DNA of 15,838 nt, from the NCBI RefSeq assembly GCF_002869765.1, contig NZ_PNOR01000057.1, positions 1 through 15,838 of the forward strand, in the 5' to 3' direction. The notes beneath the pieces are model-generated. The model was not told the origin of the DNA and searched no databases. It saw only the letters and a program-made list of their open reading frames with translations. The stretch is from Deinococcus planocerae. Lineage in GTDB: Bacteria; Deinococcota; Deinococci; Deinococcales; Deinococcaceae. The translations under genes and the position numbers were made by a program. Shown here piece by piece: positions 1 through 11,061 of this stretch (its first letter is position 1; each line of letters begins with the position of its first letter).

Positions 1-1
1 C

Positions 2-784
2 CTGCTCGGCCAGCCCGTGACCCTCCCGGCCCGGGCCGCCGCCTTCGGGCCTCTCCCCGCCGCGCCGGGGCAGCCCGCCGCCCTGGAGGCCCAGATTACC
101 CGCGCCCTCGCCACCCGGCCCGAGGTGGCCCGCGCGGGGAACGACCTCGCGGACGCGCAGGCGCAGCTCCGGGCGGCGCAGCTCGACGTGCGGCTGCCCG
201 ACCTCAGCGCGTCGGCGCAGTACGGCCAGCTCACGACCGGCCAGTCGGGCGCCGCCACCCGCACGGTGGGGGGCAGCCTCGACGTGAAGACGGGCGTCCT
301 CGCCGGGCAGGTCAGCTTTCCGCTGCGTGACCCCGGCGACCTCCCGACCGGGCTGGCCCTGACCCTGAGCGCCGACCTGCCCGTCCTCGGCGGCGGGCGG
401 CGCGCGGCCCTGACGACCGCCGAGGTGGGGGTGCAGCGCGCGGCCCTCGCCCTCGACACTGCCCGGGGGAGCGTGGACCTGGAGGTGCGCCAGCGCTACG
501 CGGACCTGCGCACGGCCCTGGACACCCTGGGGAGCCAGCGCGGAGCCCTGACCCGGGCGCGGGCGGCGCTCGCCACCACGCTCGGGAGGCTCGCGGCGGG
601 CCTCGCCACCGCGCTCGACGTGGAGGCCGCCGAGCTCAGCCTCCGGCAGGCCGAACTCGCGGTGGACACCGCCACCGTGAACGCTTACCTCGCCTCGCTG
701 CGGCTCGCCCAGGCGACGACCGACCTCGACCCCACCCTCCTGACCCCCCCCACGGCGCCCACCGCCCCGGAGGCCCGCCCATGA
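2..784 (+). CDS. TolC-family outer membrane efflux protein, C-terminal part (5' end outside the window)
   Basis: This is the C-terminal part of a TolC-type outer-membrane channel subunit. The frame is open from the first complete codon at position 2, so the start lies upstream. The visible 260 residues are one TolC structural repeat: Ala/Leu/Gln/Arg-rich helix (about visible residues 25-62), then about 70 residues rich in alternating polar and hydrophobic positions with [14 protein letters not shown] and SFPL stretches, ending in [12 protein letters not shown], which fits the membrane beta-hairpin, then two more long helices (to about 235). The tail is Pro/Thr-rich. By family it would form a trimeric export duct for the adaptor and RND pump encoded downstream. 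Its TGA overlaps the ATG of the next gene (ATGA), indicating translational coupling. The family is clear; the substrate cannot be read from the sequence. Confidence 0.85.
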   Translation: MLGQPVTLPARAAAFGPLPAAPGQPAALEAQITRALATRPEVARAGNDLADAQAQLRAAQLDVRLPDLSASAQYGQLTTGQSGAATRTVGGSLDVKTGVLAGQVSFPLRDPGDLPTGLALTLSADLPVLGGGRRAALTTAEVGVQRAALALDTARGSVDLEVRQRYADLRTALDTLGSQRGALTRARAALATTLGRLAAGLATALDVEAAELSLRQAELAVDTATVNAYLASLRLAQATTDLDPTLLTPPTAPTAPEARP

Positions 785-1818
785 ACCGTGTCCTGCTCGC
801 CCTGACCCTCACCCTCGCCTCGCCCCTGGCCGCCGCGCAGACGGTGGGCCTCACCCTGGAAGGCGCCGTGACCCGCGCGCTCTCGGGCGGCCCCGACGTG
901 ACCACCGCCCGCGCCAACCTGCAAAAGGCCCAGGCCACCCTGCGCGCCACCCAGGCCGACCCCAGCTCGATCATCACCACCCTGACCCAGGCCCAGCAGG
1001 GCGCCGCCGCCGCCGAGGCCACCCTGGCGGGCACGAAGCTGAACGTGGCGCAGAACGTGATCAACCAGTACCTCGCCGCCTCCGAGGCCGCCGGGCGGAT
1101 CACCCTGAACGAGGCGCAGGTCGCCCTCGACGAGCGCACCCTCCAGATCGCCCGCGCCCGTCTGGCGGCCCGGGTCGCCACCCAGCTCGACGTGAACCGG
1201 GCGCAGACCACCCTCAACCAGGACCGCCAGGAACTCGCCGACGCCCGCGCGAGCCTGCCCGTGCTCGAAGCCCAGCTCGCCCGCACCCTCGGGCTGAACA
1301 CCGGCACCGACCTGCGCCTCGCCGCCCCGCCCGCGCCTCCCAAGCTCAGCGTGACGCTCGCCGGGCTCCAGTCGGGGCTGGACAAGCGGCTGCCGACCCT
1401 CGTGCAGGCGGCGCAGGGGACGGAGTTCGCGGCCCTTCAGGTCCGTATCGCCGACAACGACTACACCCCGGCCCGGACCCTGCAAGACGCCCAGGTCGCG
1501 CTCGCCAACGCCCGGCGGGACCTGGAGAGTGCCGGGCGCGCGGCCAACACGCAGGTCAGAGACGCCTACCGCACGGCCCAGGACGCGGCGCAGCGGGTCG
1601 ACATCGCCCGGCAGACCCTCGCCAACGCGCAGACCACCCTGTCCCAGGCGCAGGCCCGCCTGAGGGCCGGGACCGCCGCCGCCATCGACGTGCAGCAGGC
1701 GCAGGTGCAGGCCCGGCAGGCGGGGTTCGGGGTGACACAGGCGCAGAACAACCTCTGGCGGGCCCTGGCCGCCCTCTCCGCCGCGTCCGGCACCGACGTG
1801 ACCGGGCTCGTGAGGTGA
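781..1818 (+). CDS. TolC-like secreted coiled-coil protein, apparently lacking barrel strands
   Basis: The 345-aa protein starts with a good signal peptide ([20 protein letters not shown], cleavage probably after AAA or AAAQ). The rest is almost wholly helical and Ala/Gln/Arg/Leu-rich, in the two-repeat arrangement of TolC: helices near residues 25-60, 70-160, 190-230 and 235-335, with the typical [17 protein letters not shown] and [17 protein letters not shown] turns repeated in each half. It is shorter than a usual TolC protein (about 420-480 aa). Where the outer-membrane beta-hairpins belong there are only short linkers (ADPSSII and ADNDYTP), unlike the preceding gene. It overlaps both neighbours by 4 nt or lies directly beside them, so it should belong to the same pump. 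It may be a periplasmic duct subunit, a partner of the upstream TolC, or a degenerate copy. TolC-like ancestry is fairly sure; function is inferred. Confidence 0.85.
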   Translation: MNRVLLALTLTLASPLAAAQTVGLTLEGAVTRALSGGPDVTTARANLQKAQATLRATQADPSSIITTLTQAQQGAAAAEATLAGTKLNVAQNVINQYLAASEAAGRITLNEAQVALDERTLQIARARLAARVATQLDVNRAQTTLNQDRQELADARASLPVLEAQLARTLGLNTGTDLRLAAPPAPPKLSVTLAGLQSGLDKRLPTLVQAAQGTEFAALQVRIADNDYTPARTLQDAQVALANARRDLESAGRAANTQVRDAYRTAQDAAQRVDIARQTLANAQTTLSQAQARLRAGTAAAIDVQQAQVQARQAGFGVTQAQNNLWRALAALSAASGTDVTGLVR

Positions 1819-1823
1819 AGGCC

Positions 1824-3136
1824 ATGACCCCAGCCCATTCGGTCCCACCACGCCTCGCCCGCCGTCTCGCGCTGCCCCTGACCCTCCTGTTGCTCCTCGC
1901 CGCGTGCTCGCCGGGGGGGCAGGGAGGAGCTGACGCCGGGTCCGGAGCCGCCCGCCCCGCCGCCACCCGCAACGACCTCGACGCCGCGCCCGCCAAGACG
2001 ACCGCCCTCGCCGTGCGGACGGTCCCGGCGAGGGCGGGCACCCTGAGCGTCCAGCGCACTGCCTCGGCCACCATCCGCGCCGACCGCGACAGCAACGTCG
2101 CCGCCCAGGCCAGCGGGACGGTCGAGCGCGTCCTCGCCCAGGAGGGCGACCGGGTGGGGGCCGGGCAGGTCGTCGTGAGGCTCGACGACACCCAGGCGCG
2201 GCAGGCCCTGGAGAATGCCCGTCTCCAGGCCCAGCAGGCGCAGATCAGCCTGGAGCAGGCCCGCACGAACACCGGGCAGGCGACGGCCTCCCTGGGGGCC
2301 GCCGTGCAGGCCGCCGAGGCGAGTCTGGAAAAGGCCCGGCAGGACGCCGCGAGCGCCGAGAACCTCTACGGCCTGGGCGGGATCAGCCAGGCCGACCTCA
2401 ACGCCGCGCGCAGTGCGCTCGCGCAAGCGGAAAGCGCCCTCGCCCAGGCCAGGAACAACCTCTCGCAAAATGGGCGGGGCGGGCAGAGCAGCCTCGCCCT
2501 GCTCCAGACGCAGCTCGAAACGGCGCGGGCGGGGGTGCGGCAGGCGCAGGAGAACCTGACGCGCACCGCTGTGAAGGCCCCCTTCGCGGGGGTGATCGCC
2601 TCGCTCGCGGTGGAGGTCGGGGAGTTCGCCGCGCAGGGGAGCCCGGTCTTCCGGCTGGTGGACGAGAACAGCGTGAAGGCCACCTTCAACGTGAGTCCGG
2701 CGGACGCGGCGGCCTTGCAACCCGGCACGCGGCTCAACCTGGGGTACGGCGGCACGAACTACGTGGCCGTCGTGCAAGACGCGAGCGGGATCGCGGGAAG
2801 CGACCGCCTCGTGCCGGTGACCGCGCGGGTGCAGGGGGGCGGCAGCCTGCCGGTCGGCGGCACGGCGCAGGTGCGCTACCGCGCCACCCTCGGCAACGGG
2901 GTGCTCGTGCCGACCGGGGCGATTCAGGTCGAGGGCGGCGAGAACGCGGTGTACGTCGCCGCGCAAGGGACGGCCCGCCGGGTCCCGGTCACCGTCGTCG
3001 CCGAGTCGCAGGGGCGGGTCGCCGTGCGGGGAGTCACGGCGGGCGCCCGCGTGATCTTCCCGGTGCCGCCCAGCCTCCAGGACGGGGCGAGCATCCGGGT
3101 GGGGGCCCCGGCAGCCGGGGCGGGGGGGCAGAGCCC

Positions 3137-3140
<4 letters not shown>
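1824..3140 (+). CDS. RND efflux periplasmic adaptor subunit (HlyD/MFP family), lipoprotein
   Basis: This is the membrane-fusion adaptor linking the inner-membrane RND pump to the outer channel. I chose ATG 1824 because GAGGTG lies 6 nt upstream; an in-frame GTG at 1815 overlapping the previous stop is the alternative (441 instead of 438 aa). An Arg-rich start, Leu-rich segment and LLAAC lipobox (Cys about residue 28) predict a lipoprotein anchored from the cytoplasmic membrane. The order is standard: first half lipoyl ([23 protein letters not shown]), a long helical hairpin (about residues 125-245), second half lipoyl ([20 protein letters not shown]), beta-barrel domain ([11 protein letters not shown]), and a C-terminal membrane-proximal domain ([19 protein letters not shown]). 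The stop overlaps the next ATG (ATGA). Family assignment is secure; the transported compound is unknown. Confidence 0.93.
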
Positions 3141-6568
<3,428 letters not shown>

Positions 6569-6592
6569 GCCCGGCCTCCGTCGCCCCGCGTC

Positions 6593-6623
6593 AAGCCCCG
6601 CCCCTCGTGGCTGGGGCTTTTTT
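6593..6623 (+). terminator. Rho-independent terminator after the RND operon
   Basis: AAGCCCC (6593-6599) pairs with GGGGCTT (6613-6619) around a 13-nt loop, followed by a run of six T (6618-6623). It sits 24 nt after the permease stop, which is the expected place to end the efflux transcript. Confidence 0.8.
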
Positions 6624-6671
6624 CACGCTTTCCTGCACCTTGGGTGAAGACCCGCCGGGGGTCGCGCCTCC

Positions 6672-6677
6672 TACAAT
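6672..6677 (+). promoter_or_regulatory. Candidate -10 box (TACAAT) for the metallopeptidase gene
   Basis: TACAAT matches the housekeeping -10 consensus in five of six positions and lies between the RND terminator and the next gene, about 98 nt before its ATG. No convincing -35 box is seen at 16-19 nt; TGAAGA at 6645-6650 (21-nt gap) is the best match. A promoter is expected in this interval because the terminator precedes it. Confidence 0.4.
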
Positions 6678-6775
6678 GAGAGCTGAGCCGTGAAGGAGCC
6701 GAGCCGCCGCCCTCCCCCGGAACCCGGGCGGGCCGTGCTGGGGGCGTCCGGCGACACGAAGGAGTGACCCTCGAC

Positions 6776-7633
6776 ATGGACTGGCAAAACCTTCCCGGAG
6801 GCGGGAATATCGAGGACCGCAGGGGCGGAGGCGTCCCCGGCGGCGGCATCGCGGCGGGCGGCGTCGGCGGGCTGATCATCGCCCTGATCGCCATGTTCTT
6901 CGGGGTGGACCCGAGTGTGGTCCTGGGCGGCGGGCAGGGCACGCCCACCACCCAGACGCGGCCCCAGACCCAACCCGGCGCGCAGGACGAGGCGTACCAG
7001 TTCGTCGACCGCATCCTGGGCAGCACGAACACCGTCTGGAGCGGTGTTTTCCGGGAGGCCGGTCGGACATACACGCCGCCGACGCTGGTGCTCTTCAGTG
7101 GCGTGGTGCAGAGTGCCTGCGGTCAGGCGAGCAGCGCGGTGGGGCCCTTTTACTGCCCGCTCGACAACAAGGTGTACCTCGACACCAGCTTCTTCTCCCA
7201 GATGGACCGCCGGCTCGGCGGGGGCGGGGACTTCGCGTACTCGTACGTGATCGCGCACGAGGTCGGGCACCACGTGCAGAACGAACTGGGCATCGCCGAT
7301 CAGGTCGAGCGGGCCCAGCGGCAGTCGCGCAGCGAGGCCGAGGCGAACCAGTACGGGGTGCGGCTCGAACTCCAGGCGGACTGCTTCGCGGGCGTGTGGG
7401 GCAACCGGGTCGCCACCCTCGCCAACCTGACCGAGGCGGACGTGCGCGAGGCCGTGAACACCGCCTCCGCCATCGGGGACGATACCCTCCAGCGCCAGGG
7501 GCAGGGCTACGTCGTGCCCGACTCGTTCACCCACGGGACGAGCGATCAGCGCGTGCGCTGGTTCATGACGGGCTTCCGGACCGGGGACCCCAACCGCTGC
7601 GACACCTTCAACCAGAATTACGGCCAGCTCTGA
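6776..7633 (+). CDS. Membrane-anchored neutral zinc metallopeptidase, YpfJ/KPN_02809 type (PF04228-like)
   Basis: The 285-aa protein is a predicted zinc protease. ATG 6776 is preferred to an in-frame GTG at 6764 because AAGGAG (6759-6764) lies 11 nt before it and family members begin just like this, with MDW, a short linker and NxEDRRG (here N11-G17). A Gly-rich stretch leads into one transmembrane helix (about residues 30-47, [12 protein letters not shown]), then a polar linker and an outward-facing catalytic domain. Family signatures follow in order: [34 protein letters not shown] with H161-E162-V163-G164-H165, [10 protein letters not shown] (probable source of the third ligand), and a C-terminal [15 protein letters not shown] with CDTF. 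Length matches the family (about 280-300). The biological substrate is not known for the family. It is followed 46 bp later by another metallopeptidase gene. Confidence 0.93.
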   Translation: MDWQNLPGGGNIEDRRGGGVPGGGIAAGGVGGLIIALIAMFFGVDPSVVLGGGQGTPTTQTRPQTQPGAQDEAYQFVDRILGSTNTVWSGVFREAGRTYTPPTLVLFSGVVQSACGQASSAVGPFYCPLDNKVYLDTSFFSQMDRRLGGGGDFAYSYVIAHEVGHHVQNELGIADQVERAQRQSRSEAEANQYGVRLELQADCFAGVWGNRVATLANLTEADVREAVNTASAIGDDTLQRQGQGYVVPDSFTHGTSDQRVRWFMTGFRTGDPNRCDTFNQNYGQL

Positions 7634-7679
7634 GGCGGGCCCTCATCCACCCCGCACCCGGCTGCGCTTTCATGCGCCC

Positions 7680-8390
7680 GTGACCCTGAAGCGCCCCCGA
7701 CCCCAGCCCCGGTGGACGGTCGGGGGCCTTCCCGTGACTGTGCGGCGCAGCGCCCGCCGCCACACCCTGTCCCTGCACGTCGCGCCCGGCGCGGTGACGG
7801 TCCACGCCCCGGCCCGCACCCCCGAGTCCCTGATCGAGAGCTTCCTGGAAGCCAAGCGCGCCTGGGCCGAGCGACACCTCGCCGCCTACGCGGCCCGGCC
7901 CGGCCCGGCCCCGCTCGCGGACGGCTCGCCCCTGCCCTTCCTGGGGGAGACGCTGACCCTGCGCCTGACCACGCAGACGCGCGCTCCCTTCCGGTCAGGT
8001 GATGAGGTCCACATTCCCCCGGGTGACCCGGATGCCCTGCGCCGCGCCGCCGAGCGGTGGTACCGCCAGGCCGCCCTGCCCGAGCTGCGCGCGCTGGTGG
8101 AGGGGTATGCGCAGGCGCTGGGCGCCCGGGACCGTCTGCGCAGCGTCCGCCTCAGCGCGGCCCGCACCCGCTGGGGAAGCTGCACCGCCGCGGGCGACAT
8201 TCGGCTGCACTGGCTGCTCGCCCGCGCCCCCCGCGAGGTGGCCGCCTACGTCGCCCTGCACGAGGCCGCGCACCTGCTTGAACTCAACCACTCGCCCCGC
8301 TACTGGGCCCACGTCGCCCGCCTGATGCCGGGGCACACGAGGTGGCGGGCCTGGTTGAAGGAACACGCCCACACCCTGGCCCTCGGGTAG
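7680..8390 (+). CDS. YgjP-like zinc metallopeptidase (DUF45/PF01863; often named M48-family)
   Basis: The 236-aa protein is a small soluble metallopeptidase-like protein. The GTG start at 7680 is the first plausible start in the frame; no good ribosome site precedes it, so the start is uncertain. The N-terminal half (residues about 10-110) carries the typical RRSARRHTLSLHVAPGAVTVHAP and ESFLEAKRAWAERHL elements, and the C-terminal half has RTRWGSCTAAGDIRLHWLL followed by the zinc site HEAAHLLELNHSPRYW: H194, E195, H198 and third ligand H204. There is no signal peptide or membrane segment, so it is likely cytosolic. Known relatives are widespread and often sit beside restriction or nuclease genes, but here the neighbour is an unrelated metallopeptidase. 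Residues needed for zinc binding are intact. The exact substrate is unknown. Confidence 0.9.
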   Translation: MTLKRPRPQPRWTVGGLPVTVRRSARRHTLSLHVAPGAVTVHAPARTPESLIESFLEAKRAWAERHLAAYAARPGPAPLADGSPLPFLGETLTLRLTTQTRAPFRSGDEVHIPPGDPDALRRAAERWYRQAALPELRALVEGYAQALGARDRLRSVRLSAARTRWGSCTAAGDIRLHWLLARAPREVAAYVALHEAAHLLELNHSPRYWAHVARLMPGHTRWRAWLKEHAHTLALG

Positions 8391-8473
8391 GCGGACGGGA
8401 ACCCGAAAAGAGGTGGGCAGGAAGGTCTGTCCCCGGTCGCCTCGGTGATTGCCCTGGTCTCAGCGCCGCGGTC

Positions 8474-8680
8474 TCACATCGCGGGCATCGGGCTCGGCAG
8501 GCCCGGGGTGTCGGGGTTGCTCGTCGGCAGGGGCTCGGGCATCCCGGGCGTGTCGGGATTCATCGGCGGGTCCATGATCGGCCCGGTGTCGTCGCCGCCG
8601 GGCATCTGCTCGGGCAGCGGGGAGGGAACGTCGGTCGGCTCGGTCGCGGGCGCGGCGGGACGGTCGTAGGGAGATGTCAT
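8474..8680 (-). CDS. Small acidic proline-rich hypothetical protein with a 14-residue C-terminal repeat
   Basis: This 68-aa reading frame runs opposite to its neighbours. It is supported by a perfect AGGAGG 7 nt before the ATG, so it is likely real despite its size. The protein is about one third proline, has acidic residues but only one basic residue, and has no cysteine, signal peptide or membrane helix, so it should be disordered and cytosolic. The last 28 residues are two copies of a 14-residue unit (41-54 and 55-68), each beginning NPDTPG, then [M/L]P.P[L/M]P. The repeat ends exactly at the stop codon and is also visible as a 42-bp period at 8477-8560. I do not recognise the family and propose no function. 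It converges on the YgjP-like gene and diverges from the pilin operon. Confidence 0.7.
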   Translation of the reverse strand: MTSPYDRPAAPATEPTDVPSPLPEQMPGGDDTGPIMDPPMNPDTPGMPEPLPTSNPDTPGLPSPMPAM

Positions 8681-8687
8681 GGTCGGG

Positions 8688-8693
8688 CCTCCT
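8688..8693 (-). promoter_or_regulatory. Strong Shine-Dalgarno (AGGAGG) of the proline-rich small gene
   Basis: Read on the minus strand, AGGAGG stands 7 nt before the ATG at 8680-8678. It is the best ribosome site in this part of the window and is the main argument that the small reverse gene is translated. Confidence 0.75.
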
Positions 8694-8757
8694 GGGTTGG
8701 GGATGGGGCCAGTATTCGCCGGTGACGGGAAGGGGTGGGGGAGAGGGGGGTGAAGGG
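8694..8757 (+). other. G-run cluster, possible G-quadruplex (core 8727-8757)
   Basis: Runs of G at 8694-8696, 8699-8702 and 8705-8708 are followed by a dense set at 8727-8729, 8732-8735, 8737-8741, 8745-8750 and 8755-8757. In the dense set the spacers are 1-4 nt (AA, T, AGA, TGAA), which satisfies the usual G3+N1-7 quadruplex rule on the plus strand. It lies between the divergent small gene and the pilin operon. Folding is predicted from the pattern only. Confidence 0.6.
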
Positions 8758-8789
8758 ACCTTCAGAACAACCTTCTTGGCGAGGTCTCT

Positions 8790-8841
8790 CTGGGTACCCG
8801 GTCACCCAGTCGGGGCCAGGACCCCCGATCAGGGGTACCCC
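8790..8841. promoter_or_regulatory. Pair of GGGTACCC palindromes, possible operator
   Basis: GGGTACCC occurs at 8792-8799 and again at 8833-8840, where it extends to the 10-bp palindrome GGGGTACCCC (8832-8841). The centres are 41 bp apart, about four helical turns, so a dimeric regulator could bind both on one DNA face. The first copy also lies in a larger inverted repeat, CTGGGT (8790-8795) with ACCCAG (8804-8809). No matching regulator gene is in the window. Confidence 0.35.
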
Positions 8842-8846
8842 CGTCT

Positions 8847-8886
8847 GGGGCTAGGGGGGAAGTGGGGGTTCTCCCAGACTGGGGGG
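8847..8886 (+). other. Possible G-quadruplex abutting the pilin-operon start codon
   Basis: Four G-runs (8847-8850, 8854-8859, 8864-8868, 8881-8886) are separated by CTA, AAGT and a 12-nt loop. The last run touches the ATG at 8887, where a ribosome site would normally be. GTCTGGG (8843-8849) can also pair with CCCAGAC (8873-8879), so a hairpin and a quadruplex would compete. Confidence 0.5.
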
Positions 8887-11061
8887 ATGAGAGGCCCTTC
8901 ATCCACACGCGGCGCCACCTTGGTCGTCGTCGTGTTGTTCACGACTTTGCTGCTGGCGGTGTTGCTGGCGGCCTCGTCGCAACTTACGCTGTCCAGCCGC
9001 CGCAGCGTCGGTGACCAGCGTGCCGCCTTGCAGGCCCAGTATGTGGCCGAGTCGGGCGTGGCGCTCGCGCGCAGCCGACTGCGGGACGTGCAGACCCTCT
9101 TGTCCGAGGGCAGCATCATGGTCCCGTCCGGCACCACCGCCTCCAAGCTCAAGGGCTACGCCGAGAAGTTCTGTGGCAACACCACCTGGGTGACCACGAC
9201 CGAGGCCAGCGGCACCCAGCGGAGCAGCTGCACCGCCGCGCCGAACGCTGCCGCCGCCGACCAGTTCGAGGTGTTCGCCCTGTTCGTGAAACCGACCAGG
9301 TACACGGAACTGCTCCCGGCGGGGGAACGGCCCAGCAACGTCGGCGATCTCGCGGCCACCCGGGCGTGGTGGCGCGACCAACTCGCGTTGGGGCAGCAGG
9401 TCAGTGCCGATGGCGTCACCCTGAACTACCGACTCCGGCCCAGCCGCGTGGAGCGGGTCAACAACGAGAGCTACCGCTTTTACGTGCAGCTCGACGCCCT
9501 GAACGTGGGCGGAACGCAAAACAACGCGACGCGTGTCCTGGCCGCCAGCCGAACCACGCAGACCGGCTGGTGGGTTGAAGTCGCGCTGCCGAGTTACCTC
9601 GATAACGTGCTGTTTACCAATCATCACACCTCCGACCCGAACAATGCGTCCGCCTCCTCCTGGAAGCCCACCGTGAACTTCACCGGTCAAGAATTCGACG
9701 GCCCGGTCCACACCAACGAGCGCTTTTTGTTCGCCAACGGCGCCACGGCGAAATTCAGGGGGAAACTCAGCAGCGCGGGCTGCACGAACTTGAAACAGAG
9801 CGGTTTGAATGACGACAAGAGTTGTACGCAGTCGCCGGGCTACTACTATGGGGGCGGCGACGATGGCAACCTGAGGAGGCCCGCCACGTCGGCCACCTCC
9901 GACGTCGACAAGAATGCCAGCCTGCTGAACAGGCTCGGCGCGGACGTGCCGAACGTCGAACTGGCGAACGTCAAGAACGCGGACGGCACCCCCAGCCCCG
10001 TCAAGGACGTGACCTTTACGGCCCCCTACCGCCCGATGCCCGTGAACGCCAACAGCCAGCGCAGCGCCGCCCAGGGCAAGGTGCCCGACGAGAAGAAAGA
10101 CGACCCCGAGGAGGTGGCCCGCTACACGGGTGGCCGGGGACTCTACTTTTCCGACGATGTGGCGGGCATCATCCTGGCGGCGGGAGACGCGAACGGCAAC
10201 TCGCCGGGGAACTACAACGCCACCACCAAGACCTGGTCTCCGGCGCCGACCTACCAGTACATCCGTGTGGCGAAAAAGTCGGAAAACCAGTTCGTGCGCC
10301 GCGAGGAGCGCTGCGTGCAGTACTACACGAATGGAAGCTGCTACCGCAAGGAGACCTTCGACGTCTACCGCAAGGTCCTGAGCGACTTCGACGAGTACCG
10401 GGTGAACGCGGCGGGGCGGATGGAGAAAAGAGGGGGCTCGGGTTGGAGCCCGCACCTCGACAAGTTCAACGGCGTGATCTTCGGCGAGAAGGGCATCGGC
10501 GCTCTCGAGGGCCCCGAGCGCAACGGCACGCTGGCCCCGCCTGCCATCGCGCCCTTTTCCCAACTCACGGTGGCCGCCGAGAACGACATCAGCATCGCGG
10601 GCGACCTCACGCTCTCCAGCCAGCCCTGCATGCCCACCGACGCCCCCTGCAAGGCGGCCAAGCCCGACAGCCCCGACAACGTGCTGGGCATCTACTCCCA
10701 GTCGGGAGACGTGGTGATCGCCAAGGAGGCGCCCAACAACCTCAACATCCACGCCATGCTGATGTCAAGCAAAGGGGAAGTCCGGGTCGACGGCTACGAC
10801 TTCGGGGCTCAGCGTGGCGACGTGAATCTGATCGGCGGTCTGGTGGAAAACTGGTACGGGGCCTTCGGCACCTTCGGGAATACCGACACCGGGTATGGCC
10901 GCAAGTTCTCCCACGACCGCCGCTTCGAGGACCCGGGGTTCACTCCACCCTTTTTCGCGCAGTCGCCGGTCTGGATTCCGACTGACGCGGGCAGCGCGCT
11001 CGGACTCGACAACCTCGTGGTGAACCAGGGTGACAAGAGTGACCTCAAGGACCTGCGCTGA
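8887..11061 (+). CDS. Large PilX/GspK-like minor pilin (DUF4900-like), candidate pilus-tip protein
   Basis: The 724-aa protein begins like a prepilin: short basic leader ending in Gly9, then a hydrophobic helix (about residues 10-32, TLVVVVLFTTLLLAVLLA), and then the PilX-type QAQYVAESGVALARSRL (about 49-65). Pilin position 5 is Val, not Glu, as in GspK/PilX proteins that sit at filament tips. I chose ATG 8887 because the frame extends upstream only through G-rich noncoding-looking sequence; no clear ribosome site is present. The large passenger region has FDGPVHTNERF (about 270-280), a Cys-containing segment near 290-320, and a C-terminal SQSGDVVI, GDVNLIGG and YGAFGTFG region (about 600-665), giving a beta-rich look. 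The family is close to proteins called DUF4900 in Deinococcus (from memory). Thermus ComZ, a large DNA-binding minor pilin, is a functional analogue to consider. It is the first gene of the minor-pilin operon, with a TGATG overlap to the next. Confidence 0.85.
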   Translation: MRGPSSTRGATLVVVVLFTTLLLAVLLAASSQLTLSSRRSVGDQRAALQAQYVAESGVALARSRLRDVQTLLSEGSIMVPSGTTASKLKGYAEKFCGNTTWVTTTEASGTQRSSCTAAPNAAAADQFEVFALFVKPTRYTELLPAGERPSNVGDLAATRAWWRDQLALGQQVSADGVTLNYRLRPSRVERVNNESYRFYVQLDALNVGGTQNNATRVLAASRTTQTGWWVEVALPSYLDNVLFTNHHTSDPNNASASSWKPTVNFTGQEFDGPVHTNERFLFANGATAKFRGKLSSAGCTNLKQSGLNDDKSCTQSPGYYYGGGDDGNLRRPATSATSDVDKNASLLNRLGADVPNVELANVKNADGTPSPVKDVTFTAPYRPMPVNANSQRSAAQGKVPDEKKDDPEEVARYTGGRGLYFSDDVAGIILAAGDANGNSPGNYNATTKTWSPAPTYQYIRVAKKSENQFVRREERCVQYYTNGSCYRKETFDVYRKVLSDFDEYRVNAAGRMEKRGGSGWSPHLDKFNGVIFGEKGIGALEGPERNGTLAPPAIAPFSQLTVAAENDISIAGDLTLSSQPCMPTDAPCKAAKPDSPDNVLGIYSQSGDVVIAKEAPNNLNIHAMLMSSKGEVRVDGYDFGAQRGDVNLIGGLVENWYGAFGTFGNTDTGYGRKFSHDRRFEDPGFTPPFFAQSPVWIPTDAGSALGLDNLVVNQGDKSDLKDLR

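Noticed and set aside
8383..8406. Inverted repeat TCGGGT/ACCCGA overlapping the YgjP-like gene stop
   Set aside because: Only 6 bp with a 12-nt loop and no T-run on either strand, so it is not supported as a terminator.
8342..8725. Plus-strand frames of 127 and 74 codons over the intergenic region
   Set aside because: Gly/Arg-rich frames antisense to the proline-rich small gene; no ribosome site and no motif.
8674..8886. Upstream extension of the large pilin frame to a start at 8674
   Set aside because: It would place 71 Gly/Trp-rich residues before the prepilin leader and run through the G-run region and the reverse gene's ribosome site; ATG 8887 gives a proper short leader.
8899..10752. 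A 617-codon minus-strand frame across the large pilin gene
   Set aside because: Low-complexity Val/Gly/Arg/His shadow; no start signal or recognisable motif.
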